From contig NZ_LVEM01000004.1 in the NCBI RefSeq assembly GCF_001641335.1, positions 458,557 to 522,556 on the forward strand: 64,000 nucleotides of DNA. Direction: 5' to 3'. Shown here piece after piece: positions 53,884 through 61,907 of the stretch. This stretch comes from Bradyrhizobium stylosanthis (GTDB taxonomy: Bacteria; Pseudomonadota; Alphaproteobacteria; Rhizobiales; Xanthobacteraceae). Within the stretch, counting starts at the first letter, position 1; every line of letters begins with the position of its first letter. The notes beneath the pieces are model-generated. The model had not been told where the DNA came from and searched no databases. It saw nothing but the letters and a program-made list of their open reading frames with translations. The translations under genes were made by a program, and so were the position numbers.

Positions 53884-54939
53884 TCAGCGGGGTTGCGCCC
53901 TGCCCGCACTCTCGCGGACTTTCATGACAGGGACGATCTCCCGGGACTGGGCCCGCGCCTGCTCGCCCGCGATCACGGCGAGCAGCTCGTTGGCTGCCAG
54001 CACGCCGATCTCCTGATTGTCGACCTTCATCGTCGTGAGCCCGGGCGAGAAGCGCGACGAGATCGCAAGATCGTCGAAGCCGGTGATCGAAAAATCCCGG
54101 GGCGCTTCCAAGCCGCTCTCACGCGCGGCCATCAGCGCGCCGAGCGCCAGATTGTCATTGCCGCAGACGATCGCGGTCGCGCGGCTTCCCACCGTGCGCG
54201 TCATCAAGGCCGCAAAGCTTTCCGCGCCGAACTCCAGCGTCGAAGGACCCATCATCAGATCCTGCGCGGCGATGTCCAGACCGGCCGACGCGAGCGCGTC
54301 ACGGATGCCGCGAAGCCTCTCCTTGACGCGGTCGTTGTTGGTGTCGGGCTGAAAGATCGCGGCAAAGCGGCGATGGCCGAGCGACAGCAAATGATCCGTC
54401 ATGCGGTGGAAGGCGGCGCGGTTGTCGAAGCCGATGCACGGATGCGGCGAGGCCTTGTTGTAGGAGTAGGTCACGACATAGGGAATGCCGCGCGAATTGA
54501 GCGCCTCGAACAGCTCGGGCGGATGGCTTTCACCGACCACGGCAAGCGCCTCGACGCCGCGCGCCAGCATGGCGTCGGCCTGTCTCAGGCCTTCGTCCGG
54601 ATCGTAGTTCGAGCACCCCAGGAACAGCGTGAAGCCGCGTTCCGAGAACACGCTCTGCATGCCGCTGATCTGGTGGGCGAAGATTTCGTTGTCGAGCGTC
54701 GGGATGATGGCGCCGGCGATATGCGTCCGGCGCGAGGCCAGCGCCCGTCCGGCCGCGTTCGGAATCCAGTTCAGCGCGCGCGCGGCGTCCTTGACCCGCT
54801 GCCTGACCTCTTCGGACACCTTGTCGGGCTCGTTGAAGGCGCGCGAGACCGTCGCGGTCGAGACATTGGCCTTGCGGGCGACCTCCTCGAGCTTGACGCG
54901 GCCGCTTCCCCCGCGCGCTCTCTTTGAACCTGCCACCAT
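53884..54939 (-). CDS. LacI-family transcriptional regulator
   Basis: A 351-residue repressor. The DNA-binding helix-turn-helix is KLEEVARKANVSTATVSRAF, the hinge follows (NAAGRALASRR), and the periplasmic-binding-like effector domain fills the rest (IIPTLDNEIFAHQ, FDDLAIS near the end). The start ATG 54939 has GGCGGGG ahead; GTG 54948 is an alternative. It is 163 bp upstream of the binding-protein gene and its operator, so it is the likely regulator of that unit; effector unknown. Confidence 0.9.
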   Translation of the reverse strand: MVAGSKRARGGSGRVKLEEVARKANVSTATVSRAFNEPDKVSEEVRQRVKDAARALNWIPNAAGRALASRRTHIAGAIIPTLDNEIFAHQISGMQSVFSERGFTLFLGCSNYDPDEGLRQADAMLARGVEALAVVGESHPPELFEALNSRGIPYVVTYSYNKASPHPCIGFDNRAAFHRMTDHLLSLGHRRFAAIFQPDTNNDRVKERLRGIRDALASAGLDIAAQDLMMGPSTLEFGAESFAALMTRTVGSRATAIVCGNDNLALGALMAARESGLEAPRDFSITGFDDLAISSRFSPGLTTMKVDNQEIGVLAANELLAVIAGEQARAQSREIVPVMKVRESAGRAQPR

Positions 54940-54964
54940 CCCCGCCACGTCGGTCGAATGTCGA

Positions 54965-54987
54965 TCAATACCTTGTCATGGTATTGA
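54965..54987. promoter_or_regulatory. Inverted repeat upstream of the LacI-family gene
   Basis: TCAATACC (54965-54972) and GGTATTGA (54980-54987) are perfect inverted copies around seven bases. The position, about 25-50 bp before the start, suggests autoregulation or control by another protein. It does not resemble the 16-bp palindrome at 53792. Confidence 0.5.
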
Positions 54988-55039
54988 CCAGTGTCGGAGT
55001 CCTCAACGGAAATCTCCGCGCGCAGGACCGCGCGTGTCT

Positions 55040-55206
55040 CAGTTGCTTGAACAGCGGATGGCCCGTCACCTGGCCCACAGCACCCAGTCGTCCCTCGTGC
55101 GGTAGATGTCGGCGGGCGCGGCAGTCTGGCCGAGATTGCCTGATGGCACGCGATTGACGTTGATGACCGCCTGCTCGATCAGTGTCGCGCTTGTGAAAGA
55201 CACTTG
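55040..55206 (-). pseudogene. Remnant of a CaiB/BaiF CoA-transferase gene
   Basis: On the minus strand the translation reads VSFTSATLIEQAVINVNR, then GNLGQTAAPADIYRTRDDWVL, which closely matches the middle of CaiB/BaiF-family acyl-CoA:carboxylate CoA-transferases. After WVL the frame breaks: the expected continuation (QVTGHPLFK) is in another frame, then similarity stops. Both ends of the gene are missing. It is therefore a decayed fragment. Confidence 0.7.
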
Positions 55207-55440
55207 GCGCGCGACCTGATCTCGCACGCGGACAATCAAGACCAGTACCGCTTCTGCGACATCGTCGATCTCGACAGCGGCAAGCCCCTCTTCACCGTCG
55301 AGCACGAGGTGCGCTCGGCGACCCATCCGATGTTCATGCGCCCGATGGTCAACCGCACCCCGGCGGTGGACAACCGCAATTATGCGTACGGCCACGATCA
55401 GACGTCGTGCGCGATGGGACTTGATCAATACGAGGGGTAG
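55204..55440 (+). other. Open frame of unknown status (possible gene remnant)
   Basis: A 78-codon plus-strand frame with gene-like third-position bias (DLISHADNQDQYRFCDIVDL, then PLFTVEHEVRSATHPMF). It begins inside or at the edge of the CaiB fragment and has only a TTG start without a clear ribosome site. I do not recognise the protein. It may be the tail of a rearranged gene. Confidence 0.25.
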
Positions 55441-55573
55441 CGAAGCCCGGCGCGGCGCTCGGCAACGACCTAATAGGCAAATTTACGGTGCGCTCGCGTC
55501 CGGCAAGCCCACAACGACTGGCCACGCCAAGTGCCCAGACAATCGCCAGCATGACTGGCGAGGAAGAGAATCA

Positions 55574-55684
55574 TCAACGGCAAGAACCGCAGTTGGCAGC
55601 GGCTGGCATGGCCACAAAGGCTGCTCCAACGCCTAATCCAAGCACTACGACCAATATAATACGCAGGACTAAAATCCTCGTCAT
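55574..55684 (-). CDS. Possible 36-residue membrane peptide
   Basis: Starting at ATG 55684 the frame encodes a short basic start, a hydrophobic helix (ILVVVLGLGVGAAFVAM), AAA and a final NCGSCR. AGGAGC lies seven bases ahead of the ATG. The surrounding DNA is AT-richer than most of the window. It could be a small membrane peptide or the signal-peptide stub of a broken gene. The rest of 55441-55915 holds nothing I can identify. Confidence 0.35.
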   Translation of the reverse strand: MTRILVLRIILVVVLGLGVGAAFVAMPAAANCGSCR

Positions 55685-55915
55685 TTTAAGCTCCTACTAC
55701 GTCTTAAAGTAGCACAGTACAACAAGTACGCCGTGCCTGCAAACCTAGTCCGTCCTCTGTTCGGTTCTCAAATCACGGACCTGCCTATAAGGGACGCTGT
55801 TTGCTGGGTTTTTAGGTCGGCTGGTCAGATCGTCGCAGCATCGCTGGTCGACCACGATCTTCATGGTGCGGGGAGCATATCCTTCGCCGTCAGCTGATCG
55901 ACACCGGCATCTCGT

Positions 55916-57928
55916 TCAGGTGCGGGAGTTGAGCGTCTTACAGAATTTGTCCAGGCCCTCGGTCGTGCGGTCCGTTTTTCCCGTCAAATTCATGACCTCT
56001 ACTTTGAAAGCCCCCGTGAAATGTTTGTGGAGAAGAAGCAACTCATGGGTGGGCTCGTACAGCTTCTCCGGAATGGCCATTCGCAATTGTTCCTTTGCTT
56101 TATCGTCCTGCCCGAGGACGTGTAAAGCAACAGCATAGCGGAAATTCAGCTCCGCATCGTCGAGAGTTGCGAGCGCCCGCTCCAGGAAGACGGCCGCTTT
56201 CGTGAAGTTGCCCTTCTCTTCCTCGTCGTCCTTTGCAGGCTTCTGCATGAGGATGTACGCCAGCGTATCCGCTGTGCCGGCCGCCGCCCACGCCAGATCA
56301 GCCTTGTCTTTGGCTTCCTCATAATATTTCATCGCGGCAAGGGCCGCAGCTTCGGCTTCTCCATCGGCGATCTGTCCGTAAGTCGCCAGAGTCCACGCCC
56401 TCTCGTTGTTGAGAGAAGCCATCCGTTCCGATTTTTCATCCTTATTGAGACTCGCCCTCTCATAGACGTCCCTGGAGGAAGCGTTCCTGGCCAAAAGGGA
56501 TTTGAGCCTATCGTTTTGACTGATGTCCTTCCGAGGATACTTCTTCTCAAGAGCCGTGACTTGATCAAAGCTCCACCCTTTGGCTTGCCACCACGGCGCA
56601 TCGGCAAAAATTGGAACATTGTCGTCCCGAAACTTGATACGCTTGAATGACGCGCCCGTGATGTCGGCGCCGGAAAAATCCGCTTGCCCACACAGGTAGA
56701 CGCCATCGAAGTTCGCCCGATAAAGTTTTGTTTTCTTGAAACTGACGTTGTCAAGGACGGCACCACTGAATGAGGCAGAAGCGAGCGCGGCTTCGTCGAA
56801 AACCACATTTCTCAGTTTCGAATCCTTGAATTGAGCACCTGCGGCCGCGATTCCGTGCAGATCCTTACTTGCCTTCTCAACAAGCCTTAGGCCTTGTACT
56901 TCCAGCTTCTGGTGATACGTCGTCAGCCATCGTATGTCTTCTGCCTTCGTTGCGTCCGGTGTTCCCTTGTCGTCGATTTCCTGCACGACCGACGGGGATT
57001 TTATTGGGACGTATAGCTTCTCGTAGGCAGACGAGCTGGCCAGGGCAACTACACCGATGACGAGGGCGGCGGTGACCGCCACGCACAGCTTTATGAAATT
57101 CCACCGGCTGCTCGCATTGATGAAATCGGTTTCCCATTGCTTGAGATTGCCGTATTCGCGGAAGCGACGGATCAGACGCCAGTCGAGCAGGGCTCCGCTT
57201 GAACGGTTGCTGCCGATCCAGCTCAAGGCCAGATCGCTCAGATTTTGGCGCTTGTCGATTTCCTTGGCGAGCCAAGACCATCGGCGCGTCAAGGCGAGAT
57301 AGGCGAGCGAGAGTTCCTCGCTCTCCCCCGTCGGTCTTTCGACGAGAATACCGGCATTCTTCAATCCATCGAGCAACTCGTCGACTTCCTTGCCGAACTT
57401 ATTGAGCTCTTCGCGACGCGTCGGCTTCGAACTGATCTCCTCATCGTGTTCCGGAAAATTGAGGAGGCCCAGCAAGACGCGCCGTACGAGGTCTGTCTCC
57501 TTGGTGGAAAGCCCTTGAATGAAATCATCTGCCCGTTTGGCGGCAGCGTCGACTACAGCCGGATCGAACGGCTCGAGCTGATTGTCGGGCCGATCCTGGT
57601 ATGTCGGATCCCGCTGCGAGGTGACCACCGACGAATCGGCGCTCTTGGATTCAGATGCCTGCGCAACACTGCCTGGCTGGAGTTTCGTGAATGCGCTGGC
57701 GACCCAATAGTCGATCAGTCCCTGGGCCTCCCTCCGGTCGACCAACGTATCGAGCACGGCGCCGGTCACGATCGCGCGCGAGATGAACTCCTCGATCTGC
57801 TTTGCCCCCGATTCCGTCAGCGATCCGGTGCGTTCGTTGATCGGCAGATTGTCGAACAGGTACTCGTGCGCACGCCGCAGCGCGTCCATCGAAAGATACG
57901 GTTCGTGATGCTGATTGGCGGCCATCAT
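55916..57928 (-). CDS. Membrane protein with STAND-like C-terminal region, pentapeptide repeats and TPR-like helices
   Basis: A 670-residue protein. The N-terminal 85 residues are helical (YLSMDALRRAHEYLFDNLP, DRREAQGLIDYWVASAF). Residues 140-275 resemble the winged-helix and linker that follow the NTPase of nSTAND1-type proteins (LLGLLNFPE, LAYLALTRRWSWLAKEIDKR), but no Walker A or B is present. One membrane helix lies at about 278-298. Residues 364-430 are pentapeptide repeats (FSGAVLDNVSF, ANFDGVYL, ADFSGADITGASF). Residues 490-640 are TPR-like helices. ATG 57928 overlaps the protease stop by four bases. Domain reading is mine; function is not known. Confidence 0.68.
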   Translation of the reverse strand: MMAANQHHEPYLSMDALRRAHEYLFDNLPINERTGSLTESGAKQIEEFISRAIVTGAVLDTLVDRREAQGLIDYWVASAFTKLQPGSVAQASESKSADSSVVTSQRDPTYQDRPDNQLEPFDPAVVDAAAKRADDFIQGLSTKETDLVRRVLLGLLNFPEHDEEISSKPTRREELNKFGKEVDELLDGLKNAGILVERPTGESEELSLAYLALTRRWSWLAKEIDKRQNLSDLALSWIGSNRSSGALLDWRLIRRFREYGNLKQWETDFINASSRWNFIKLCVAVTAALVIGVVALASSSAYEKLYVPIKSPSVVQEIDDKGTPDATKAEDIRWLTTYHQKLEVQGLRLVEKASKDLHGIAAAGAQFKDSKLRNVVFDEAALASASFSGAVLDNVSFKKTKLYRANFDGVYLCGQADFSGADITGASFKRIKFRDDNVPIFADAPWWQAKGWSFDQVTALEKKYPRKDISQNDRLKSLLARNASSRDVYERASLNKDEKSERMASLNNERAWTLATYGQIADGEAEAAALAAMKYYEEAKDKADLAWAAAGTADTLAYILMQKPAKDDEEEKGNFTKAAVFLERALATLDDAELNFRYAVALHVLGQDDKAKEQLRMAIPEKLYEPTHELLLLHKHFTGAFKVEVMNLTGKTDRTTEGLDKFCKTLNSRT

Positions 57929-59856
57929 GACGTCAATGCTCCAAGCAGGCGGTTGAGCGACGGCGCCAGTTGCACGATCTTCTCCGACATCGACTTGACC
58001 GATTCATCGAGACGATAGAACCGATCGTCGCAGGAGCCGGAAAAGGCAAGCAGCGCGATCTTACCTTGTTCTCGTTCGATCGCATCCGGCCGCGCGCTTG
58101 GCGTTGCCGCGATCCACTTATCGAGGCGCTCCAGCAACCGCTTCGACCAGAGCTCTTCCGGATACATGGCGCACAGCGCGCGCAGCCGTTTCTCGAACAG
58201 AGGCCACTGAAAGATCTTCCCCTGCGGCTGATGCCGGATCGAATTCATCGCTCCGTCGACTTCGGTGCTGACAGCTTGCCAGGCGAAGTGCTCCTTGATC
58301 AGGCCAGCAACGGAGACGCGAATCGTACCCACTGCCGCGGCACCGCTCGCCAGGTCTTTCGCCTCCGCCGGGGCCGGGTCCGACACGCTGACCACCTCGT
58401 CGATCATGGTCATCAGGGCGAGAAGACCAAGCTTTCCGGCGGCTTCCGCCAGGGAACGGTTGATCTGCGGGGCCGCCGTCGTAACCGCCGATCGCAGCGT
58501 GGTGTAAACCTGACCGCGATCGTTCATGCTTGCGGCAGGGTCCGCGACTTCGCGCATTTCATCGCTGCGCGCCTTGAGCGGGTTGATCCAGCCCAACTCC
58601 ACCTGCTCGGTATCGAGTCCGCGGATCTTCTCCTCGGCATCTTGGGCATAATCGTGGATTTCCTCCGCGAAACGCTCCAGCGCCGCGTTGGCCCTGGGAT
58701 CGCTCGCGGGCGAACTGAGCGCCAGCTCGATCGCCTCCAGCTTGAATTGGAGATTGTGCAGAATATTGTGAAGCGCCTTGTATTGTTCTACGACATGAAC
58801 CTGTTGCAGGATGATCAGCACGTCGCCACGATAGCTGCAGGCGATAGCGTTTGCCGGCGCGTTCGTCTGGACCAGGGTCGACAACACTTCAAGCGCTCGC
58901 GCGGCCTTGTAGATCATTCCGCCCGTATCGGGAGGGTTCAGCACGCCCGGCGCGTACCTCCTGCACAGCTCCCGCAAGTCGTTGTTCGCCGGGCGCGCCC
59001 TCAAGGTCGCATTCAGGAGCGCTTCCATCGGACCGCTCCCCTGCTGATTGGCCCATGTCAGAAGGTATGTGACGATGGTCTCGAACGGCTGGCCCGGATT
59101 GGTCACCTGGTCCAGCTCGAGACCCAGCGAGTATTTTACGATCGTTCCGATCGCGTTATCCGCGGCGGAGAACTCCTTTACGTAAATGGGTATGAGCTCT
59201 TTGACCTGATCGTCGTTGAGAACCGTCTGCACCGTCGGCATCTGCTGAACCGACAGCACAGGGTCGAGAACTGCGAAGAACTTCACGGGACAGGCATAGA
59301 CGACACCGCCGATGGTGTGATCTTCGTCACCCAACGCGAACCGCATCAGACCAACCACGACGTCCCGCATCAGCACCGGGCCACCGGACAGCCCTCGGGC
59401 GTCGCCGCCGATCCCGCCAGCCAGTTGTTTGCTGTAGAGCTGAATCGCCGGCCCGCCGAACAGTTCGCCGGCATGATTGGTCACGTCACCACTGACCGTC
59501 AGTCCATCCGCCGGCTGCATGTTTGCGTAGCCGTAAGTCTCCCATTCGCCGCCCGAACGGTGCAGCTCGCGTAGCGCCAGCGGCGTATGTGTCTCGGAGG
59601 GCGGCGGGACCCCACAACGGAGCAGCATGCAGTCGGCAATCCGATCCCACTTCACCGGCGTAGCCGCGGTCTCGTGGCCGGGGAACGTCAATTTGATGTC
59701 CTGGAAGAAAACGGCCTCTTCCTGGTTGCGATCGGCAACGTTGTGCAGAGCCGTCGCCACAAGATCATGCGCGACGAGAAAAGCCGTTCCACGCACCGAG
59801 CCCGCTGGACTCGTCGCGGTCACTTGGGCGATTACCGCACGCGTGCTCTCGTCCAT
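57925..59856 (-). CDS. Trypsin-like protease fused to an EAD1-like domain
   Basis: A 643-residue protein. Residues 8-200 are a trypsin-fold protease: His38 (TALHNVAD), Asp75 (WDRIADCMLL) and Ser157 (RGLSGGPVL), with GTAFLVAHDLVAT before the His. Residues 215-300 (VKELIPIYVKEFS, then TIVTYLLTWANQQG, ARPANNDLRELCRRY) resemble effector-associated domain 1, a helical adaptor used to recruit effectors in bacterial conflict systems. The rest is mostly helical. No signal peptide. ATG 59856 has GGAAGG close upstream; a TTG 15 bases earlier is less likely. It lies between a phosphoesterase gene (65 bp) and a membrane-protein gene (four-base overlap). Confidence 0.75.
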   Translation of the reverse strand: MDESTRAVIAQVTATSPAGSVRGTAFLVAHDLVATALHNVADRNQEEAVFFQDIKLTFPGHETAATPVKWDRIADCMLLRCGVPPPSETHTPLALRELHRSGGEWETYGYANMQPADGLTVSGDVTNHAGELFGGPAIQLYSKQLAGGIGGDARGLSGGPVLMRDVVVGLMRFALGDEDHTIGGVVYACPVKFFAVLDPVLSVQQMPTVQTVLNDDQVKELIPIYVKEFSAADNAIGTIVKYSLGLELDQVTNPGQPFETIVTYLLTWANQQGSGPMEALLNATLRARPANNDLRELCRRYAPGVLNPPDTGGMIYKAARALEVLSTLVQTNAPANAIACSYRGDVLIILQQVHVVEQYKALHNILHNLQFKLEAIELALSSPASDPRANAALERFAEEIHDYAQDAEEKIRGLDTEQVELGWINPLKARSDEMREVADPAASMNDRGQVYTTLRSAVTTAAPQINRSLAEAAGKLGLLALMTMIDEVVSVSDPAPAEAKDLASGAAAVGTIRVSVAGLIKEHFAWQAVSTEVDGAMNSIRHQPQGKIFQWPLFEKRLRALCAMYPEELWSKRLLERLDKWIAATPSARPDAIEREQGKIALLAFSGSCDDRFYRLDESVKSMSEKIVQLAPSLNRLLGALTS

Positions 59857-59921
59857 TCCGCCTTCCCGCAATACATGTCACAACATGCCGGCACGCTGAA
59901 AAAACTCACTGTCCCGATCGT

Positions 59922-61436
59922 CTATGACGTCGGCGCCGCGCACAATTTCGCGTCCGCAACCTTGTCGTTATCGTCGATGTCGAGCAGAACATAGGTTGGC
60001 CGGAACAGCGTCCATTCCGAGAAGTCGCCGGCCTTCAACTTTTGAACGAAGCGATCCAGCTGCTTGAGCGCATCGGGCTCCGGCAGCGTCAATATCTCGT
60101 TCGGAAAGCGCAGCACGTCGGCCCATGTGCCCGAATTGAAATACCAGCGCCCATCGCCAAGGCTGACCCGCTTCGCCTGGTGGGTATGGCCGAACACCAC
60201 ATAGCGAAAGCCACCCTTCACGAGCTCGCTCGCGCCATCCAGATATTCCTTTGCCGTCTCCCTGGTTTCATCAAAGCTGCCTTCCTTCTGCAGTCCTCGA
60301 ATCGCAGTCAGCAGCGCCCGCATGCGTTTGTCGGCAGCACTCGAGCCGAAGGCCAGATTGAAAAACCCCAGCGCAGTATTGAACGTTTCACTGGCGCTGA
60401 CATCCGTTCCCATTCCCGGGTGCGCGCCCCGGGAATCGTCGTCGAGCTGGCGGAGAAAGTCCGCTCCGGCGCCGCCGAGCGAATCGCCGATCGCAACCTT
60501 CAGCGTGGCATCGTTGTCAACACCGGCGAGAATCGACTGCGCCGAGCCCATGCCGGGAGCCACCGTGGCCCTGATGTCCTGGCCGAACGGCTTCTTGTTC
60601 GCGACGACGTCCGCTTTGATGTCACCGCCGAACTTCGGAAGAACAGGACCCTCGAGCCCATGACTCCGGGTCCAGTACCAAAAGCGCGCCAACTCGCCAA
60701 ACCGCTTTCGATAACTTGGCTCGAGGGCAAGCAGGATCGGCGCCACGGCGGAATCTTCCGGCTTGAGCAGGTCCACGAACGCGTAGTCGCGCTTGATCTT
60801 GTTGATGACCGACGTGACCATCTGGCTGCCGGGCGGCGGAACGAACTGATACTGCTTGGGCACTTCCTGCCGGCGGGACATCAGGGACCGGACCCGGCGC
60901 AAGGCGTCGAGGTCGACCTGATTCCACGCATCGTATCGATTGCCGTGTTCGATCAGCGCATCGCCAGTCACATAGGCTTCGCCGTCATGGATGAATTCGA
61001 AATCGTGTCCGGGCTTGACGCCCAGCGCTTTGCGCAGTTCGGCCCGCACGGGAGGAAGACTCAGCTCGATGTCGTGGTTGCCGAGCAGAATGGTCAGCCG
61101 ACCTCCCACATCCAGAAAGCGGTTGAGCGCAGCGAAGACGCCCGGATCCCTCTCGACGATGGCTTTGAACTTGCTGACCGCCTGGCCGGGATCAGCAGTG
61201 AAGGGCGCCCAGCTGTCGGCCTGCTCTCCATCGAGTTCGGCGAGAAAGTCGACCGTATCGCCGTTCAGAACGAGCTCGCTTGGGCCCTTCGCGGCAATCT
61301 CCTGAGCCAAGTCCTCGACGAAGCGAACGATCTGGTCGGCGCGGGTGCACAAGCGAAAGCCGCGCTTCCCTGGGGCCGGCGGAACTGGATACGTGCCTCC
61401 CAAATGCAGATCGGAAATAATACGAACTCGGCGCAT
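59922..61436 (-). CDS. Calcineurin-like phosphoesterase
   Basis: A 504-residue metallophosphoesterase. Metal ligands in order: Asp9 and His11 (SDLHLGG), Asp60 (NGDTVDF), Asn120 and His121 (GNHDIE), His164 (IEHGNRYD) and GHTH in VVFGHTHQAKR near residue 420. The long stretch between His164 and GHTH (about 250 residues) is larger than in simple members and may be a lid. The start ATG 61436 fits MRRVRIISDLHLGG. It is the first gene of the three-gene unit and lies about 140 bp from the tRNA-Gln gene. The substrate is unknown. Confidence 0.8.
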   Translation of the reverse strand: MRRVRIISDLHLGGTYPVPPAPGKRGFRLCTRADQIVRFVEDLAQEIAAKGPSELVLNGDTVDFLAELDGEQADSWAPFTADPGQAVSKFKAIVERDPGVFAALNRFLDVGGRLTILLGNHDIELSLPPVRAELRKALGVKPGHDFEFIHDGEAYVTGDALIEHGNRYDAWNQVDLDALRRVRSLMSRRQEVPKQYQFVPPPGSQMVTSVINKIKRDYAFVDLLKPEDSAVAPILLALEPSYRKRFGELARFWYWTRSHGLEGPVLPKFGGDIKADVVANKKPFGQDIRATVAPGMGSAQSILAGVDNDATLKVAIGDSLGGAGADFLRQLDDDSRGAHPGMGTDVSASETFNTALGFFNLAFGSSAADKRMRALLTAIRGLQKEGSFDETRETAKEYLDGASELVKGGFRYVVFGHTHQAKRVSLGDGRWYFNSGTWADVLRFPNEILTLPEPDALKQLDRFVQKLKAGDFSEWTLFRPTYVLLDIDDNDKVADAKLCAAPTS

Positions 61437-61572
61437 CCGAAATCTCGCTGCATGCGTTCCGAAGGGAAAGTAAAACCAGATTGTGCGACCTGAGGTAGTT
61501 ACCGTCAATCTCTTCCATCAATCTGCTGGGTCAGACGAAATCGGCCAATGCGACGGATTGGGAGCGCAGCGC

Positions 61573-61647
61573 TGGCTGGGGCGGGAGGGATCGAACCTCC
61601 GAATGGCGGAATCAAAATCCGCTGCCTTACCGCTTGGCTACGCCCCA
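61573..61647 (-). tRNA. tRNA-Gln (anticodon UUG)
   Basis: The minus strand folds as a full cloverleaf: acceptor TGGGGCG/CGCCCCA, anticodon stem GCGGA/TCCGC around TTTTGAT (anticodon TTG), T stem GGAGG/CCTCC around TTCGATC, discriminator G and an encoded CCA. It reads codon CAA (glutamine). Confidence 0.95.
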
Positions 61648-61907
61648 ACAGCGGGGAACGACGGAAGACCGGGCTACCGCAGATTCCCTCGAATGCTGCC
61701 GGTCTATAGGGTGCGGCGCGGCATTTCAACCGCCTGCAGGGGCAAAATACCACAGCAGCCGGGATCGGCCGCACCACACCTTATTATAATTATGGGCTCC
61801 GTTTTACAGGCCCCGGCAAAATCCCGATGCGGTACCGTATCGCGGCCATTGAGACCTTGCCCGTTTCATGGGAATACGGCGCCAATATCTGTCCACGGGA
61901 GTGAGCC

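Noticed and set aside
54949..61647. A tRNA-Gln attachment site with a second copy near 55 kb
   Set aside because: I looked for the tRNA 3' end repeated at the other side of the segment and for an integrase; neither was found, so no att pair is claimed.
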